DNA from: Guptibacillus hwajinpoensis
GTDB taxonomy: Bacteria > Bacillota > Bacilli > Bacillales > Guptibacillaceae
DNA length: 64,000 nucleotides
NCBI RefSeq assembly: GCF_001039475.1
Contig: NZ_LELK01000001.1
Location: forward strand, 1,213,735-1,277,734
Reading direction: 5' to 3'
In this document: positions 51,423 to 59,708 of the stretch, one piece after another
How positions within the stretch are numbered: the stretch's first letter is position 1
How the letters are laid out: each line of letters begins with the position of its first letter
Translations under genes and position numbers: made by a program
The notes under the pieces: generated by a model
Told to the model about the DNA's origin: nothing
Seen by the model: the letters and a program-made list of their open reading frames with translations, nothing else
Databases searched by the model: none

Positions 51423-52339
51423 CACCGAATGTAGTTGGTTCCTATTGCGATTCTTACAATCCAAACGGACAAACCGATACAGCCTGTTCAGCTCCATCTC
51501 AAAAGGGCAAGCCTATCGAAATCTATTCATTTATAGATCCGCTCTGTCCTGACTGCTGGGGGCTTGAACCCAACATTAAGAAATTACATCTCGAATACGG
51601 ACATACTTTCCGATTAAGACACTTAATCGGTGGAAATATTCAAACATTTAATTCGTTTAAAAGAAAGAATGAAGGTATCAAAACACATGCGGACGTTGCA
51701 CAACGTTGGGAGCGCACCGCTAGCCGCTCTGGAATGTCCTGTGACGGTGATTTATGGTATGAAGACCCAATGGACACCCCTTATATCGCAGCGATCGCTA
51801 TTAAGGCTGCAGAGCTTCAGGGAAAGCTTCCCGGTTTTCGATATCTTAGAAAAATGCGAGAGCTTCTCTTTATCAAGAAACAAAACATGACAAAGGAAGA
51901 AAACCTTATTCAAGCAGCAAGAGAAACAGGTCTCGATGTAGATGAATTCAAAAAGGATCTCCAATCTCAAGCAGCTGTGAAAGCATTACAATGTGATTTG
52001 AAAATTTCCACTGAGATGGAAGTTGAAGAACTTCCTACACTTGTTTTCTTTAATGAGAATATTGAAGAAGAAGGTCTTAAAATTACAGGTGTGTATGACT
52101 ATGAAGTTTATGTTCGTATTCTCACCGAAATGCTGAAAACAAAGCCAGAACCTAAACCACTTCCGTCACTTGAAGAGTTCATGAGTCTCTATCAATTCGT
52201 CGCAACAAAAGAAGTTGCCGTTGTGTATGATTTAACATGTGAAGAAGCAGACGCAGAAATGAAAAAGCTTGCCCTTAAGCAGAGGGTAGAAAAAGTACCC
52301 GTTAAACACGGATGTTTCTGGCGTACGATTAACGCATAA
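51419..52339 (+). CDS. spxH: SpxH (YjbH), adaptor for Spx proteolysis
   Basis: A 306-residue DsbA/thioredoxin-fold adaptor that delivers Spx to ClpXP. The conserved redox pair is in IDPLCPDCWGLEPNI (Cys43, Cys46). A His/Cys-containing N-terminal tail (SYCDSYNPNGQTDTACSAPS) is typical of the zinc-binding region of this family. RLRHLIGGNIQTFNSFKR and EVEELPTLVFFNENI follow. TTG start coupled to yjbI through a 4-base overlap, with AAAGGAGAAT upstream. Its target spx lies at 57.8-58.2 kb in the same window. Confidence 0.92.
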   Translation: MTPNVVGSYCDSYNPNGQTDTACSAPSQKGKPIEIYSFIDPLCPDCWGLEPNIKKLHLEYGHTFRLRHLIGGNIQTFNSFKRKNEGIKTHADVAQRWERTASRSGMSCDGDLWYEDPMDTPYIAAIAIKAAELQGKLPGFRYLRKMRELLFIKKQNMTKEENLIQAARETGLDVDEFKKDLQSQAAVKALQCDLKISTEMEVEELPTLVFFNENIEEEGLKITGVYDYEVYVRILTEMLKTKPEPKPLPSLEEFMSLYQFVATKEVAVVYDLTCEEADAEMKKLALKQRVEKVPVKHGCFWRTINA

Positions 52340-52354
52340 AAACGCATATAGAAT

Positions 52355-52394
52355 AGAAAGGGGAACGGAATTCTTATTCTGTTCCCCTTTCTAT
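52355..52394 (+). terminator. Terminator of yjbI-spxH
   Basis: A long stem (AGAAAGGGGAAC.GAAT / ATTC.GTTCCCCTTTCT) with a short loop, shortly after the spxH stop. Confidence 0.82.
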
Positions 52395-52469
52395 CTCTAG
52401 CGATTGTCATTTCTCTAGCAGCATACACTCAAAAAAAGCGACATACGTTTAAGATGAGGAGGTAAGTAT

Positions 52470-52649
52470 ATGCAACGAATCTTATTATTCCTAAGTGTTG
52501 CCTTTGTTGCTGTTAGCTTTGTTCTCTTCATCATGAGCCTACTTAAATTTATCCCGACGATTGTTGGGGCGGCTCTATTATTTGTTTCCATCCTGTTTAC
52601 CGTCAGTCTCTTTAATACAAGAAATCAATTCCGTGGGTTCGATCAATAG
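52470..52649 (+). CDS. Small two-helix membrane protein (yizD position)
   Basis: A 59-residue protein with two hydrophobic segments (ILLFLSVAFVAVSFVLFIMS and FIPTIVGAALLFVSILFTVS) and a short polar end, NTRNQFRGFDQ. The ribosome site GAGGAGGTAAGTAT lies before the ATG at 52470 and a hairpin terminator directly after the stop, so it is surely expressed. It lies between spxH and pepF, where B. subtilis has the small gene yizD; I cannot confirm sequence similarity to that protein. The function is unknown. Confidence 0.78.
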   Translation: MQRILLFLSVAFVAVSFVLFIMSLLKFIPTIVGAALLFVSILFTVSLFNTRNQFRGFDQ

Positions 52650-52680
52650 AAATGCCTTCTCCGAAGTGGAGAAGGCATTT
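52650..52680. terminator. Bidirectional terminator between small membrane gene and pepF
   Basis: A 13-bp stem (AAATGCCTTCTCC/GGAGAAGGCATTT) with a 5-base loop. It serves the small gene and, past repeat element G, pepF. Confidence 0.85.
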
Positions 52681-52690
52681 GTTTTATTCA

Positions 52691-52804
52691 AGTGTCTCTT
52701 TTCTAAAAATGGTTGCTTTTGTAACAATTATTGAATAAAGAACCACACTCTGCTGATTGGAGCGGAAATCACCCCACTATAGCTACCAATGGTACAAAAA
52801 GAGC
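52691..52804. repeat. Repeat element G (114 bp, no core) with target duplication
   Basis: Reversed copy. Its low end AGTGTCTCTTTTCTAAAAAT corresponds to the right terminus and its high end ACAAAAAGAGC to the left one. The whole core is missing, leaving one copy of the GGAGCGGAAAT box. TATTCA(A) flanks it (52685-52691 and 52805-52811). Its end completes the stop codon TAG of pepF: TA from the target duplication, G from the element. Confidence 0.85.
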
Positions 52805-54618
52805 TATTCAAATAGAAGACTTTCCATTTCATCAAGAATGGACTCAAACACATCAAGCGCATCGCTAACTGGCTTTGATGACGTCATATCGACTCCAGCT
52901 TTTTTCAGTACTTCAATTGGATAATCTGAACTTCCGGCTTTCAAGAAGTCAATATACCGCTTCACAGCTTCGTCACCTTCATCAAGAATCTGATTAGAAA
53001 GAGAAGCAGCCGCACTAAATCCAGTTGCATACTGGAAAACATAATAGTTGTAATAGAAGTGTGGGATACGTGCCCACTCGATCGCAATTTCCTCATCAAT
53101 AACGAGATCTTCCCCAAAGTATTTTTTATTCAAATCATAATAAATGCTTGAAAGAAGATCTGGTGTTAAAGGTTCTCCATCTTGAGCTTTCTTATGAATC
53201 GCGTGCTCAAACTCCGCAAACATTGTCTGCCTGAATACCGTGCCACGGAATCCTTCAAGAAAATGATTCAACAAATAAAGCTTTTCTTTCTTATCGCTTG
53301 TATTCTCAAGTAAATAATGGTTAAGAAGTGATTCATTCGTCGTAGATGCTACTTCAGCTACGAAGATTGAATAATTCGCATAAGGATAGGGCTGGTTCTC
53401 TCTTGTATAATAGCTGTGCACAGAATGGCCGAACTCGTGAGCAAGCGTAAATAGATTGTTCACATTATCCTGCCAGTTCATAAGAATATAAGGGCGTGTT
53501 CCGAATGTGCCGGATGAATAGGCACCGCTTCGCTTCCCAACATTCTCTTGTATATCTACCCAGCGATTGGAGAACCCTTCTTCAAGAATTCCTTGATACT
53601 CTTCACCAAGTGGTGTTAATCCCTTTAGAATATAGTTCTTCGCTTCCTCATAGGAAACTTCCATTTTCACTTCAGGTACAAGTGGCGTATACAAGTCATA
53701 CATATGAATTTCATCTAGCCCGAGTGCTTTCTTTCGCAAGTTCACATAGCGATGAAGCAAGTCTAAGCGGCTATTAACGGTTTCCACAAGATTATCGTAT
53801 ACATCCTCAGGAATATTGTTGTTATCGAGCGCCGCCTGTCTTGCAGAATCATAATGCCTCACATCCGCATTGTAGTTATCGCGCTTCACTGTTCCACTTA
53901 ACGTGCTCGCAAACGTATTCTTGAACTTGTCATACGTTTCATAAACAGCTTTAAATGCATCTTTACGTACTCGTCGGTCACTGCTTTCAAGAAAGCGGAT
54001 ATAGCGTCCGTGAGTTACTTCCACTTCTTCCCCATTCTCATCCTTGATCGTTGGGAACTTCATGTCAGCATTGTTAAGCATACCAAATGTGTTGCTAGAA
54101 CTATTGGTCACATCACTCACACCTGCAAGAATAGCTTCTTCCTCTTTAGAAAGAACGTGTGGACGTTGGCGGTTAATTTCATCAAGAGCATGAGCATATA
54201 GCTCCAATTCTTTCTTTTCCTTCAAAAATTGCTGAATTTTCTCTTCAGGTAGACTTAGGATTTCAGGTACAACAAAAGCAAGGGCACTACTCACCTGTGT
54301 GGCTAAATTTGCTGCACGATCATTCAATCCCTGGTAATGGGAATTTGTTGTATCCTGATCGTAGCGCATATGCGCATATGTATAAAGTTTTCCTAGCTTA
54401 ATCGTAATTTCATCCTGCTTCTGTAAAGCTTGATATAACGTTTCTGCAGATTCACCAATTTTACCTTTGTATTGTTCCATATCAGGAAGCAGACTTTTAA
54501 TTTCTGTAAACCCTTCATCCCACTTCTCATCATTCTCATAAATGGCTTCTAAATCCCAAGTATCTTCAACTGGAATATCCTCACGTTTAGGCAAAGCATT
54601 TACTTTTTTCTCTTCCAT
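52804..54618 (-). CDS. pepF: PepF, oligoendopeptidase F
   Basis: A 604-residue M3 metallopeptidase (YjbG) that cuts peptides of about 7 to 17 residues in the cytosol. The zinc site is NLFTLAHEFGHSVHSYYTRE (HExxH) with the third ligand in FVAEVASTTNESLLNHYLLE. The N-terminal half has the oligopeptidase F helices (DTWDLEAIYENDEKWDE onward). The start is ATG at 54618 with GGAGGTG eight bases upstream; the frame is open 11 codons further but without a ribosome site. Neighbours coiA and spxH match B. subtilis. The stop codon is completed by repeat element G. Confidence 0.93.
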   Translation of the reverse strand: MEEKKVNALPKREDIPVEDTWDLEAIYENDEKWDEGFTEIKSLLPDMEQYKGKIGESAETLYQALQKQDEITIKLGKLYTYAHMRYDQDTTNSHYQGLNDRAANLATQVSSALAFVVPEILSLPEEKIQQFLKEKKELELYAHALDEINRQRPHVLSKEEEAILAGVSDVTNSSSNTFGMLNNADMKFPTIKDENGEEVEVTHGRYIRFLESSDRRVRKDAFKAVYETYDKFKNTFASTLSGTVKRDNYNADVRHYDSARQAALDNNNIPEDVYDNLVETVNSRLDLLHRYVNLRKKALGLDEIHMYDLYTPLVPEVKMEVSYEEAKNYILKGLTPLGEEYQGILEEGFSNRWVDIQENVGKRSGAYSSGTFGTRPYILMNWQDNVNNLFTLAHEFGHSVHSYYTRENQPYPYANYSIFVAEVASTTNESLLNHYLLENTSDKKEKLYLLNHFLEGFRGTVFRQTMFAEFEHAIHKKAQDGEPLTPDLLSSIYYDLNKKYFGEDLVIDEEIAIEWARIPHFYYNYYVFQYATGFSAAASLSNQILDEGDEAVKRYIDFLKAGSSDYPIEVLKKAGVDMTSSKPVSDALDVFESILDEMESLLFE

Positions 54619-54713
54619 CGATAAGACACCTCCATCAAATAATAACGTCACACTTTTTATCGTACCATATTCTACATATAATTCTTACAATTTCGCTCGA
54701 CAATCCTTGCAAC

Positions 54714-55892
54714 TCATTGAAGTCTTCTTAATATAGCCAAATCTAATTCATAACAACGATCAATATCTCTATTCATTTGCGGCTGGTAAAGCTTTTCATA
54801 TCGTTCATTATCCCTTTCTTTTACTACTTTTAACCGGATTAGTTGATTCAAATATCCTTTCAATGCCAAAGCCTCATTAGACCGTTTTTCTCCAATTGAT
54901 GTCCTTACTTGTATTAAGTTAATTGAAATAACCTGTTGGAAGGAGCGCAGGATGGTATCGAAGGTGAATTGATTTCCAATGGAGACTGTAGGCAAGAAAC
55001 ACACAAGAACCCAAGTTTGCCATAGGTATGGTGGGGTTGAAAGCCAGTAGTTGTATGGTGAGAGAATACCTGCTTCACAGGGGAACATGCGGGTACTGTA
55101 ACCTTTGGAGTAAAGTAACTTTCGAAGATAGAAATAAGCGAAAGATTTTTCACCATGAGGATTTTGACGCCAAATGCGCTTTTGTTTAAGCCAGAGTGAA
55201 GTGTGGTCAATCGAGTTGACTGATTTAGGAGGAGAAACTAGAAGATTCGAGAGTGTAAGGCTAGATGAAGGGTAATAAGAAGTGGAACAAACGGTTTTCG
55301 TAGGAGTTAAAGTATAGAAGATGGTGACGAAGGCGAATTTCTGTTGTTCGGGACAATAATAGGTAAGCATTGGATTACCATTTGCATAGTGGACCGCACT
55401 CCATTCCATTGCACTAATGGATTGAATTGATCGGTATTTGCTTTTGTAACGCACGGCACCAAATATCCAGCGAACATCGTAACCTAATGAATCATAATCA
55501 GTTGTTCGTTGTCTAAGAGTGCGATCATCGATAGAAGAGCATTGGTATTCAATGGCGATTCGCCTTGAAGGAAGCAGAAGATCCGGGCGCTGTTTCGAAG
55601 AATGTAAGTAGTATTCTAACTTCACATCGAGGTTTTCTTTCTTTACCCATTCATAAAGCTGTTTTTTGCCAGAAAGGTGATAATTTGATTCTCGTTCCCA
55701 ATTACCAATACAGAAGTCACTAACGTGATGGGAAAAATGCCATACTCTTTTCTCGCCCAATTTCATTATGACTCTTTCTTTACAAGTAGGACAGAAATAC
55801 TGCAAATTTCTTAGCTTGCGTAAATCTTTTAAGACATGGTTAGGATCTGCGAGATTAAAAAGTGTTCCATCCTTTAAGTGCGCCGTAAGCAT
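54714..55892 (-). CDS. coiA: CoiA-like competence protein (YjbF)
   Basis: A 392-residue CoiA family protein, required in Streptococcus for DNA recombination during transformation. The N-terminal part holds a Cys/His zinc-like motif (YFCPTCKERVIMKLGEKRVW HFSHH), then a nuclease-like core: KKQLYEWVKKENLDVKLEYY, HSSKQRPDLLLPSRRIAIEY with the PD-(D/E)xK-type Asp and Glu-x-Gln (IEYQCSSI), and RQRTTDYDSLGYDVRWIFG. The C-terminal 200 residues are less recognisable. It is adjacent to mecA as in B. subtilis. It has no terminator of its own before pepF, about 95 bases away. Confidence 0.87.
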   Translation of the reverse strand: MLTAHLKDGTLFNLADPNHVLKDLRKLRNLQYFCPTCKERVIMKLGEKRVWHFSHHVSDFCIGNWERESNYHLSGKKQLYEWVKKENLDVKLEYYLHSSKQRPDLLLPSRRIAIEYQCSSIDDRTLRQRTTDYDSLGYDVRWIFGAVRYKSKYRSIQSISAMEWSAVHYANGNPMLTYYCPEQQKFAFVTIFYTLTPTKTVCSTSYYPSSSLTLSNLLVSPPKSVNSIDHTSLWLKQKRIWRQNPHGEKSFAYFYLRKLLYSKGYSTRMFPCEAGILSPYNYWLSTPPYLWQTWVLVCFLPTVSIGNQFTFDTILRSFQQVISINLIQVRTSIGEKRSNEALALKGYLNQLIRLKVVKERDNERYEKLYQPQMNRDIDRCYELDLAILRRLQ

Positions 55893-55960
55893 TACAACAC
55901 CTCTCTTTCATTTGTACTTAAAATGACATTCTCTATTTTTTTCTTAAATCCTTTTTTAAA

Positions 55961-56090
55961 ATGGCTTTTTTCGTAGGTATTGTTGCTATAGCTGGTTAAT
56001 TTCCGCTCCAGGATGCTCGCTTCAATTAGCGAAGTGTGGTGTTTAAACAAAAAAAATCAGGAATAACAACCTTTAAGAAAAGGCTTTTTC
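55961..56090. repeat. Repeat element H (about 130 bp, core deleted)
   Basis: It starts TGGCTTTTTTCGTAGGTATT and ends near GAAAAGGCT. GGATGCTCGCTT is joined directly to CAATTAGCGAAG, so the core and the right GGAGCGG box are gone. The left flank is TTAAAA; no clear duplication at the right, so the right boundary is uncertain. It lies between coiA and the mecA terminator. Confidence 0.75.
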
Positions 56091-56096
56091 TAAATA

Positions 56097-56126
56097 GAAA
56101 AAAAGCCGATTTCAAATGAAATCGGC
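56097..56126 (-). terminator. Terminator of mecA
   Basis: Stem GCCGATTTC/GAAATCGGC with a 4-base loop, then eight T on the minus strand, seven bases past the stop. Confidence 0.88.
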
Positions 56127-56132
56127 CCGGAC

Positions 56133-56816
56133 TTATAAGAGTGGAAAGTGTCCGCGGAGTTGTTCAAGAGCTTGCTCAGAGAGAATCTCCTTACCGTATT
56201 CTTGTATGCGGTGAAGTGTCAGTTCTGTTTCATATCCATATTCCAACAGCTGACTCAATCGGTTGTCCTGCTCTTCTTCTATTAATGATTCATCAAAGAC
56301 AACGTGGAGATAATAACGGTCCTCAAAATGGTACAAGCCATTCTCAACACCTGTTGGATCAAACCCGTGTGATAATGAAATCACATCTTCAAAGTCTCTA
56401 AATCCAATCATAAAGGAAAGCTCTTCTCCCTCAATCGGTTCAGGTTCATCTTCTGGATCATAGTTATTTTGAAGGGCAAACTTATCATCAAGAATTTTAT
56501 CCATATTCTCATCAAGGGGAAGATCAAGCTGCTTTTCTTCTGAGATTGGAAGTTCGAGTTTAGATCCGTCGTTTGACATCTGAGCACGAGTTACAATGAT
56601 TTCAAGTCCCTTTTCAAGAGCTTGAACTTGTATCCAGAGAGGACCTTCAAGTGAAAATTGTTCTCTTTGATGTGCTTCATCCATCATCTCCCAGAACAAC
56701 TCTTCGCCTCTTTCTCTATCGTACCAGATCTCTTCACGATCGAATCCTCTATTTTCAATATCTCTATACGTAATGAAGAATTTTAATGTATTCGCGTTGA
56801 CGCGTTCAATTTCCAT
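56133..56816 (-). CDS. mecA: MecA adaptor of ClpC
   Basis: A 227-residue adaptor that targets ComK and other proteins to ClpCP. The N-terminal domain (MEIERVNANTLKFFITYRDI, EEIWYDRERGEELFWEMMDE) binds substrates; an acidic linker (DEPEPIEGEE) leads to the C-terminal ClpC-binding domain (EELSFMIGFRDFEDVISLSH, YHFEDRYYLHVVFDE). The length is close to the B. subtilis protein (218). It neighbours coiA and yjbE/spx as expected. The ATG has GGAGGGAG upstream. Confidence 0.93.
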   Translation of the reverse strand: MEIERVNANTLKFFITYRDIENRGFDREEIWYDRERGEELFWEMMDEAHQREQFSLEGPLWIQVQALEKGLEIIVTRAQMSNDGSKLELPISEEKQLDLPLDENMDKILDDKFALQNNYDPEDEPEPIEGEELSFMIGFRDFEDVISLSHGFDPTGVENGLYHFEDRYYLHVVFDESLIEEEQDNRLSQLLEYGYETELTLHRIQEYGKEILSEQALEQLRGHFPLL

Positions 56817-57083
56817 GTGTACTCTCTCCCTCCTGTTTGTGTAACCGGAAGGCTATTCCCTCTGGGATACTCCTAATTTTCTCTTTCCCTTAAGCGACTG
56901 TACTTAATCGCTTTTCTCTTGTAATACCATTCTATGATAAACCTTCTCAGAATGGAAATAAAAAATCGTTTGATTTTTTCACTCATATTAAACCATATAC
57001 ACAATATATTTATTTATGTGTATAGCTTGCCCCAAAGTGCTCCTGTCATAAGATTAAAAATTCGCTAACCGGGAGTGGATTCC

Positions 57084-57761
57084 TTGCTTAATATAGAAAC
57101 TTTAACATCGATCCTTTTCATTATCGGTATTGACATTGTGCTTGGGGGTGACAATGCCGTTGTCATAGCCCTTGCCTGCAGAAACCTCCCCGAGTCACAT
57201 CGTGGTAAAGCGATTATGATTGGAACAGCCCTCGCTGTTGGACTTAGAATAGCACTAACCATAGTAGCTGTCTATTTATTAATGCTCCCTTTCTTATTAA
57301 TTGTTGGTAGTCTATTCCTGTTGTACATTTCCTTTAAGCTTGTAATCGATAGTGAAAGCAGCGAAACAGTTCATTCTAAGTTTTCATTTTGGGGCGCTAT
57401 ACGAACAATCGTACTTGCAGACTTAATAATGGGGCTAGATAACGTGCTTGCCATTGCTGGGGCTTCAGAAGGAAAACTACCACTCGTCGTCTTTGGATTA
57501 TTGATCTCTATCCCTATTATCGTATGGGGCAGTAAGATGATCATGCATGCTCTGGACCATTTTCCTATTTTAATTTATATCGGTGCAGGAATTCTCGCGT
57601 TAACATCTGGAAGAATGTTAACGAGTGCATCCGAATTAAAATCGTTTTTCCACATGTATCCCTCAATGGAATGGTTCATTCAATTCACTTTCTTACTAGT
57701 CGTCATTGCTGGAGGCTGGATCGTTAGAAAATTAAAAAGAAATACCATTTACATCCAATAA
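57084..57761 (+). CDS. yjbE: YjbE, TerC-family membrane protein
   Basis: A 225-residue TerC family protein with seven or so membrane helices. The two acidic metal-binding motifs are ILFIIGIDIVLGGDNAVVIA and TIVLADLIMGLDNVLAIAGA, repeated in the two halves, as in the Mn2+ exporters/metallators MeeF and MeeY. It probably moves Mn2+ out of the cell. The start is taken at TTG 57084, eight bases after GGGAG; a GTG at 57075 overlaps that site. It lies between mecA and spx, as in B. subtilis. No manganese (yybP-ykoY) riboswitch could be recognised in the 270 bases upstream. Confidence 0.85.
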   Translation: MLNIETLTSILFIIGIDIVLGGDNAVVIALACRNLPESHRGKAIMIGTALAVGLRIALTIVAVYLLMLPFLLIVGSLFLLYISFKLVIDSESSETVHSKFSFWGAIRTIVLADLIMGLDNVLAIAGASEGKLPLVVFGLLISIPIIVWGSKMIMHALDHFPILIYIGAGILALTSGRMLTSASELKSFFHMYPSMEWFIQFTFLLVVIAGGWIVRKLKRNTIYIQ

Positions 57762-57774
57762 GTTAGTATCAAAC

Positions 57775-57809
57775 AAAAAACTTCTACAGGAACTCCTGTA
57801 GAAGTTTTT
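57775..57809. terminator. Bidirectional terminator between yjbE and spx
   Basis: A 15-bp stem (AAAACTTCTACAGGA/TCCTGTAGAAGTTTT) with a 2-base loop, with T-runs on both strands, between convergent genes. Confidence 0.9.
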
Positions 57810-57811
57810 AA

Positions 57812-58207
57812 TTAGTTAGCAAGACGCTGAGCCTCTTGAAGTTGGAATGTACGAACTTTGCGAGGTAGAAAACGACGAATTTCGTCTTCATTATAACCAA
57901 CCTGTAGTCGCTTTTCATCCAAAATAATCGGACGACGAAGCAATCCAGGGTGCTCACTAATAAGTTCAAATAATTCTTGGAGTGATACTGAATCTAGATT
58001 CAAGTTCAATTCCTGGAATGTTTTCGAGCGAGTTGATATAATTTCATCTGTTCCGTCTTCAGTCATTCGAAGAATTTCTTTCACTTCTTCAATTGTAAGA
58101 GGTTCTGAAAAAATATTGCGCTCTGTAAATGGAATGTCGTGCTCCTGCAACCATGCTTTCGCTTTACGGCAAGATGTGCAACTCGGAGATGTATAGAGTG
58201 TTACCAT
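57812..58207 (-). CDS. spx: Spx, redox-sensing RNA polymerase-binding regulator
   Basis: A 131-residue ArsC-fold regulator with the same length as B. subtilis Spx. The redox switch is Cys10/Cys13 in [16 protein letters not shown]; the alpha-CTD contact region includes [15 protein letters not shown], and [20 protein letters not shown] and the terminal ClpXP tag ...QEAQRLAN are conserved. The start is ATG at 58207 behind GAAAGGAG; the frame extends 21 codons upstream without a site. Its adaptor SpxH is coded at 51.4-52.3 kb. Here spx is separated from yjbC by an RND pump operon. Confidence 0.95.
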   Translation of the reverse strand: MVTLYTSPSCTSCRKAKAWLQEHDIPFTERNIFSEPLTIEEVKEILRMTEDGTDEIISTRSKTFQELNLNLDSVSLQELFELISEHPGLLRRPIILDEKRLQVGYNEDEIRRFLPRKVRTFQLQEAQRLAN

Positions 58208-58327
58208 AAGGAATTGCTCCTTTCTATAAATAAACGTCATTCTTACATTAGAAAAATTATCTTTACACAATTTGTATTATACTACAATTCCTATAAAATA
58301 AATAGGGGATGACAAAATTTACATAAA

Positions 58328-58349
58328 AGTTATACAATAGTTATACAAT
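58328..58349. repeat. Tandem 11-bp direct repeat AGTTATACAAT x2
   Basis: Two exact copies (58328-58338 and 58339-58349) in the spx / RND-operon divergent region. Each contains a -10-like TATACAAT; TTTACA 18 bases before the second copy could be its -35. A regulator binding site is possible. Confidence 0.5.
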
Positions 58350-58495
58350 TCCTGTTCGAATCTCTACCTCCTATATACCCCTTGCTTCCCCTTTCAAACC
58401 TACATTGTTTAATAATGTTTGATTTTACATGCTATTTAAGAATTGCTTCACATGATACCATTCGTAAGAGAGACACTAATTATGAGGTGAAATTA

Positions 58496-59698
58496 ATGAA
58501 AAAAACCATCTTGCTTGCGGGCATGCTTGTGTTTGCAAGCGCTTGTACAACACAAGAAATTACTAATGAAGAAACAGCTAACGAAGCTATACCTGTTGAA
58601 ACAACTGCAGTTAAGCAGATGAATTTAACTGATGAACTTGAATTAACAGGACAAGCTACACCTGGTGTTACGATTCCACTTGTCGCACCGTCTCCACTAG
58701 AAGTAAATGAAATCAATGTCACAGTTGGTAGTACTGTCGAAAAAGGCGATCTCCTTGTCGCCTTAGATGATACAACGGCTAGAGAAAATGTCGCACAACT
58801 TACAAATGCTGTGAACGAACTCCAAAATGCAGTCGATCAAGCAAAAGAACTGTCACAGCAAGCTGAAAAAAGCGCACAGGAATTGAAAGATCTCCAAACA
58901 GACCTTAACGCATCACTTGAACGGTCAAAGCAGCTACTTAACGAACTTGATTCAGAAGAGGTTACCGCTGCAGATGTTCTGAAAGAGAGTCTTGAAGTAA
59001 CGATTAAGCAGGCTCAACTATCTCAAGCAGCCGCTCAGGTACCTTCAATGTCTGCTGGAAACGTTACACAGTTAGAAACACAGCTGTCAGAAACAAAAGC
59101 CAGCTTAAATCAAGCTAGAGATGTTCTAAATGCTACTACAATTGAATCACCAATTAACGGCGTCGTATCACAAATAAATACAGAAGAAAATGCCACAGCC
59201 GTTCCTAGTACACCTATTGCAGTAATTGTTAATCTCACACCTATACATGCTGCTTTTCAAGTGAATAGCTTTCAGATCTCACAATTAGAAAAGGAACAAG
59301 AAGTGAACGTTACATTTGATGGTGTTGAGGGATCATTCGAAGGAAAGTTAACTGCTATCCCACCTACAGCAAACGAACAAACTGGTTCATTCTTAGTTGA
59401 GATACCAATTGAGAATAAGGATGGAAAAATCAAAGGTGGCATGAAAGCAACGGCTACCGTGAATACGAATAAAATTGAGAATGCAATTGTCATTCCTAAA
59501 GAATCTGTCATCTACGGTGATAAAGAGAACTACGTCTACGTTCCTGAAGGTACAAAAGTTAAAAAAGTGGAAGTTGAGCTTGGAGCAGAGTCAGGTGAAA
59601 ACATCCAGATTACAAGCGGTCTTTCTAAAGGAGATACCGTAATCACGCAAGGAAAAGATCGCTTGAACGATGCATCCGAAATCCAGGTAAAGAAGTGA
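58496..59698 (+). CDS. RND efflux adaptor (membrane fusion) lipoprotein
   Basis: A 400-residue membrane-fusion protein with a lipoprotein signal (MKKTILLAGMLVFASACTTQ; lipobox ASAC), so it is anchored to the outer face of the membrane. Domains in order: a barrel-sandwich half (EVNEINVTVGSTVEKGDLLV), a long coiled coil (about 95-215: QLTNAVNELQNAVDQAKELS), the second sandwich half (ATTIESPINGVVSQINTEEN), a beta-barrel and the membrane-proximal end. It works with the RND pump coded 10 bases downstream. ATG start with GAGGTG upstream. Adaptors in Gram-positive RND systems are less common but known. Confidence 0.87.
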   Translation: MKKTILLAGMLVFASACTTQEITNEETANEAIPVETTAVKQMNLTDELELTGQATPGVTIPLVAPSPLEVNEINVTVGSTVEKGDLLVALDDTTARENVAQLTNAVNELQNAVDQAKELSQQAEKSAQELKDLQTDLNASLERSKQLLNELDSEEVTAADVLKESLEVTIKQAQLSQAAAQVPSMSAGNVTQLETQLSETKASLNQARDVLNATTIESPINGVVSQINTEENATAVPSTPIAVIVNLTPIHAAFQVNSFQISQLEKEQEVNVTFDGVEGSFEGKLTAIPPTANEQTGSFLVEIPIENKDGKIKGGMKATATVNTNKIENAIVIPKESVIYGDKENYVYVPEGTKVKKVEVELGAESGENIQITSGLSKGDTVITQGKDRLNDASEIQVKK

Positions 59699-59708
59699 GT
59701 TGAAATAA

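Noticed and set aside
56817-57083. Possible manganese riboswitch before yjbE
   Set aside because: I looked for the yybP-ykoY fold because TerC genes often carry it; the AT-rich sequence shows no such stems or loops. The region holds nothing else I can name.
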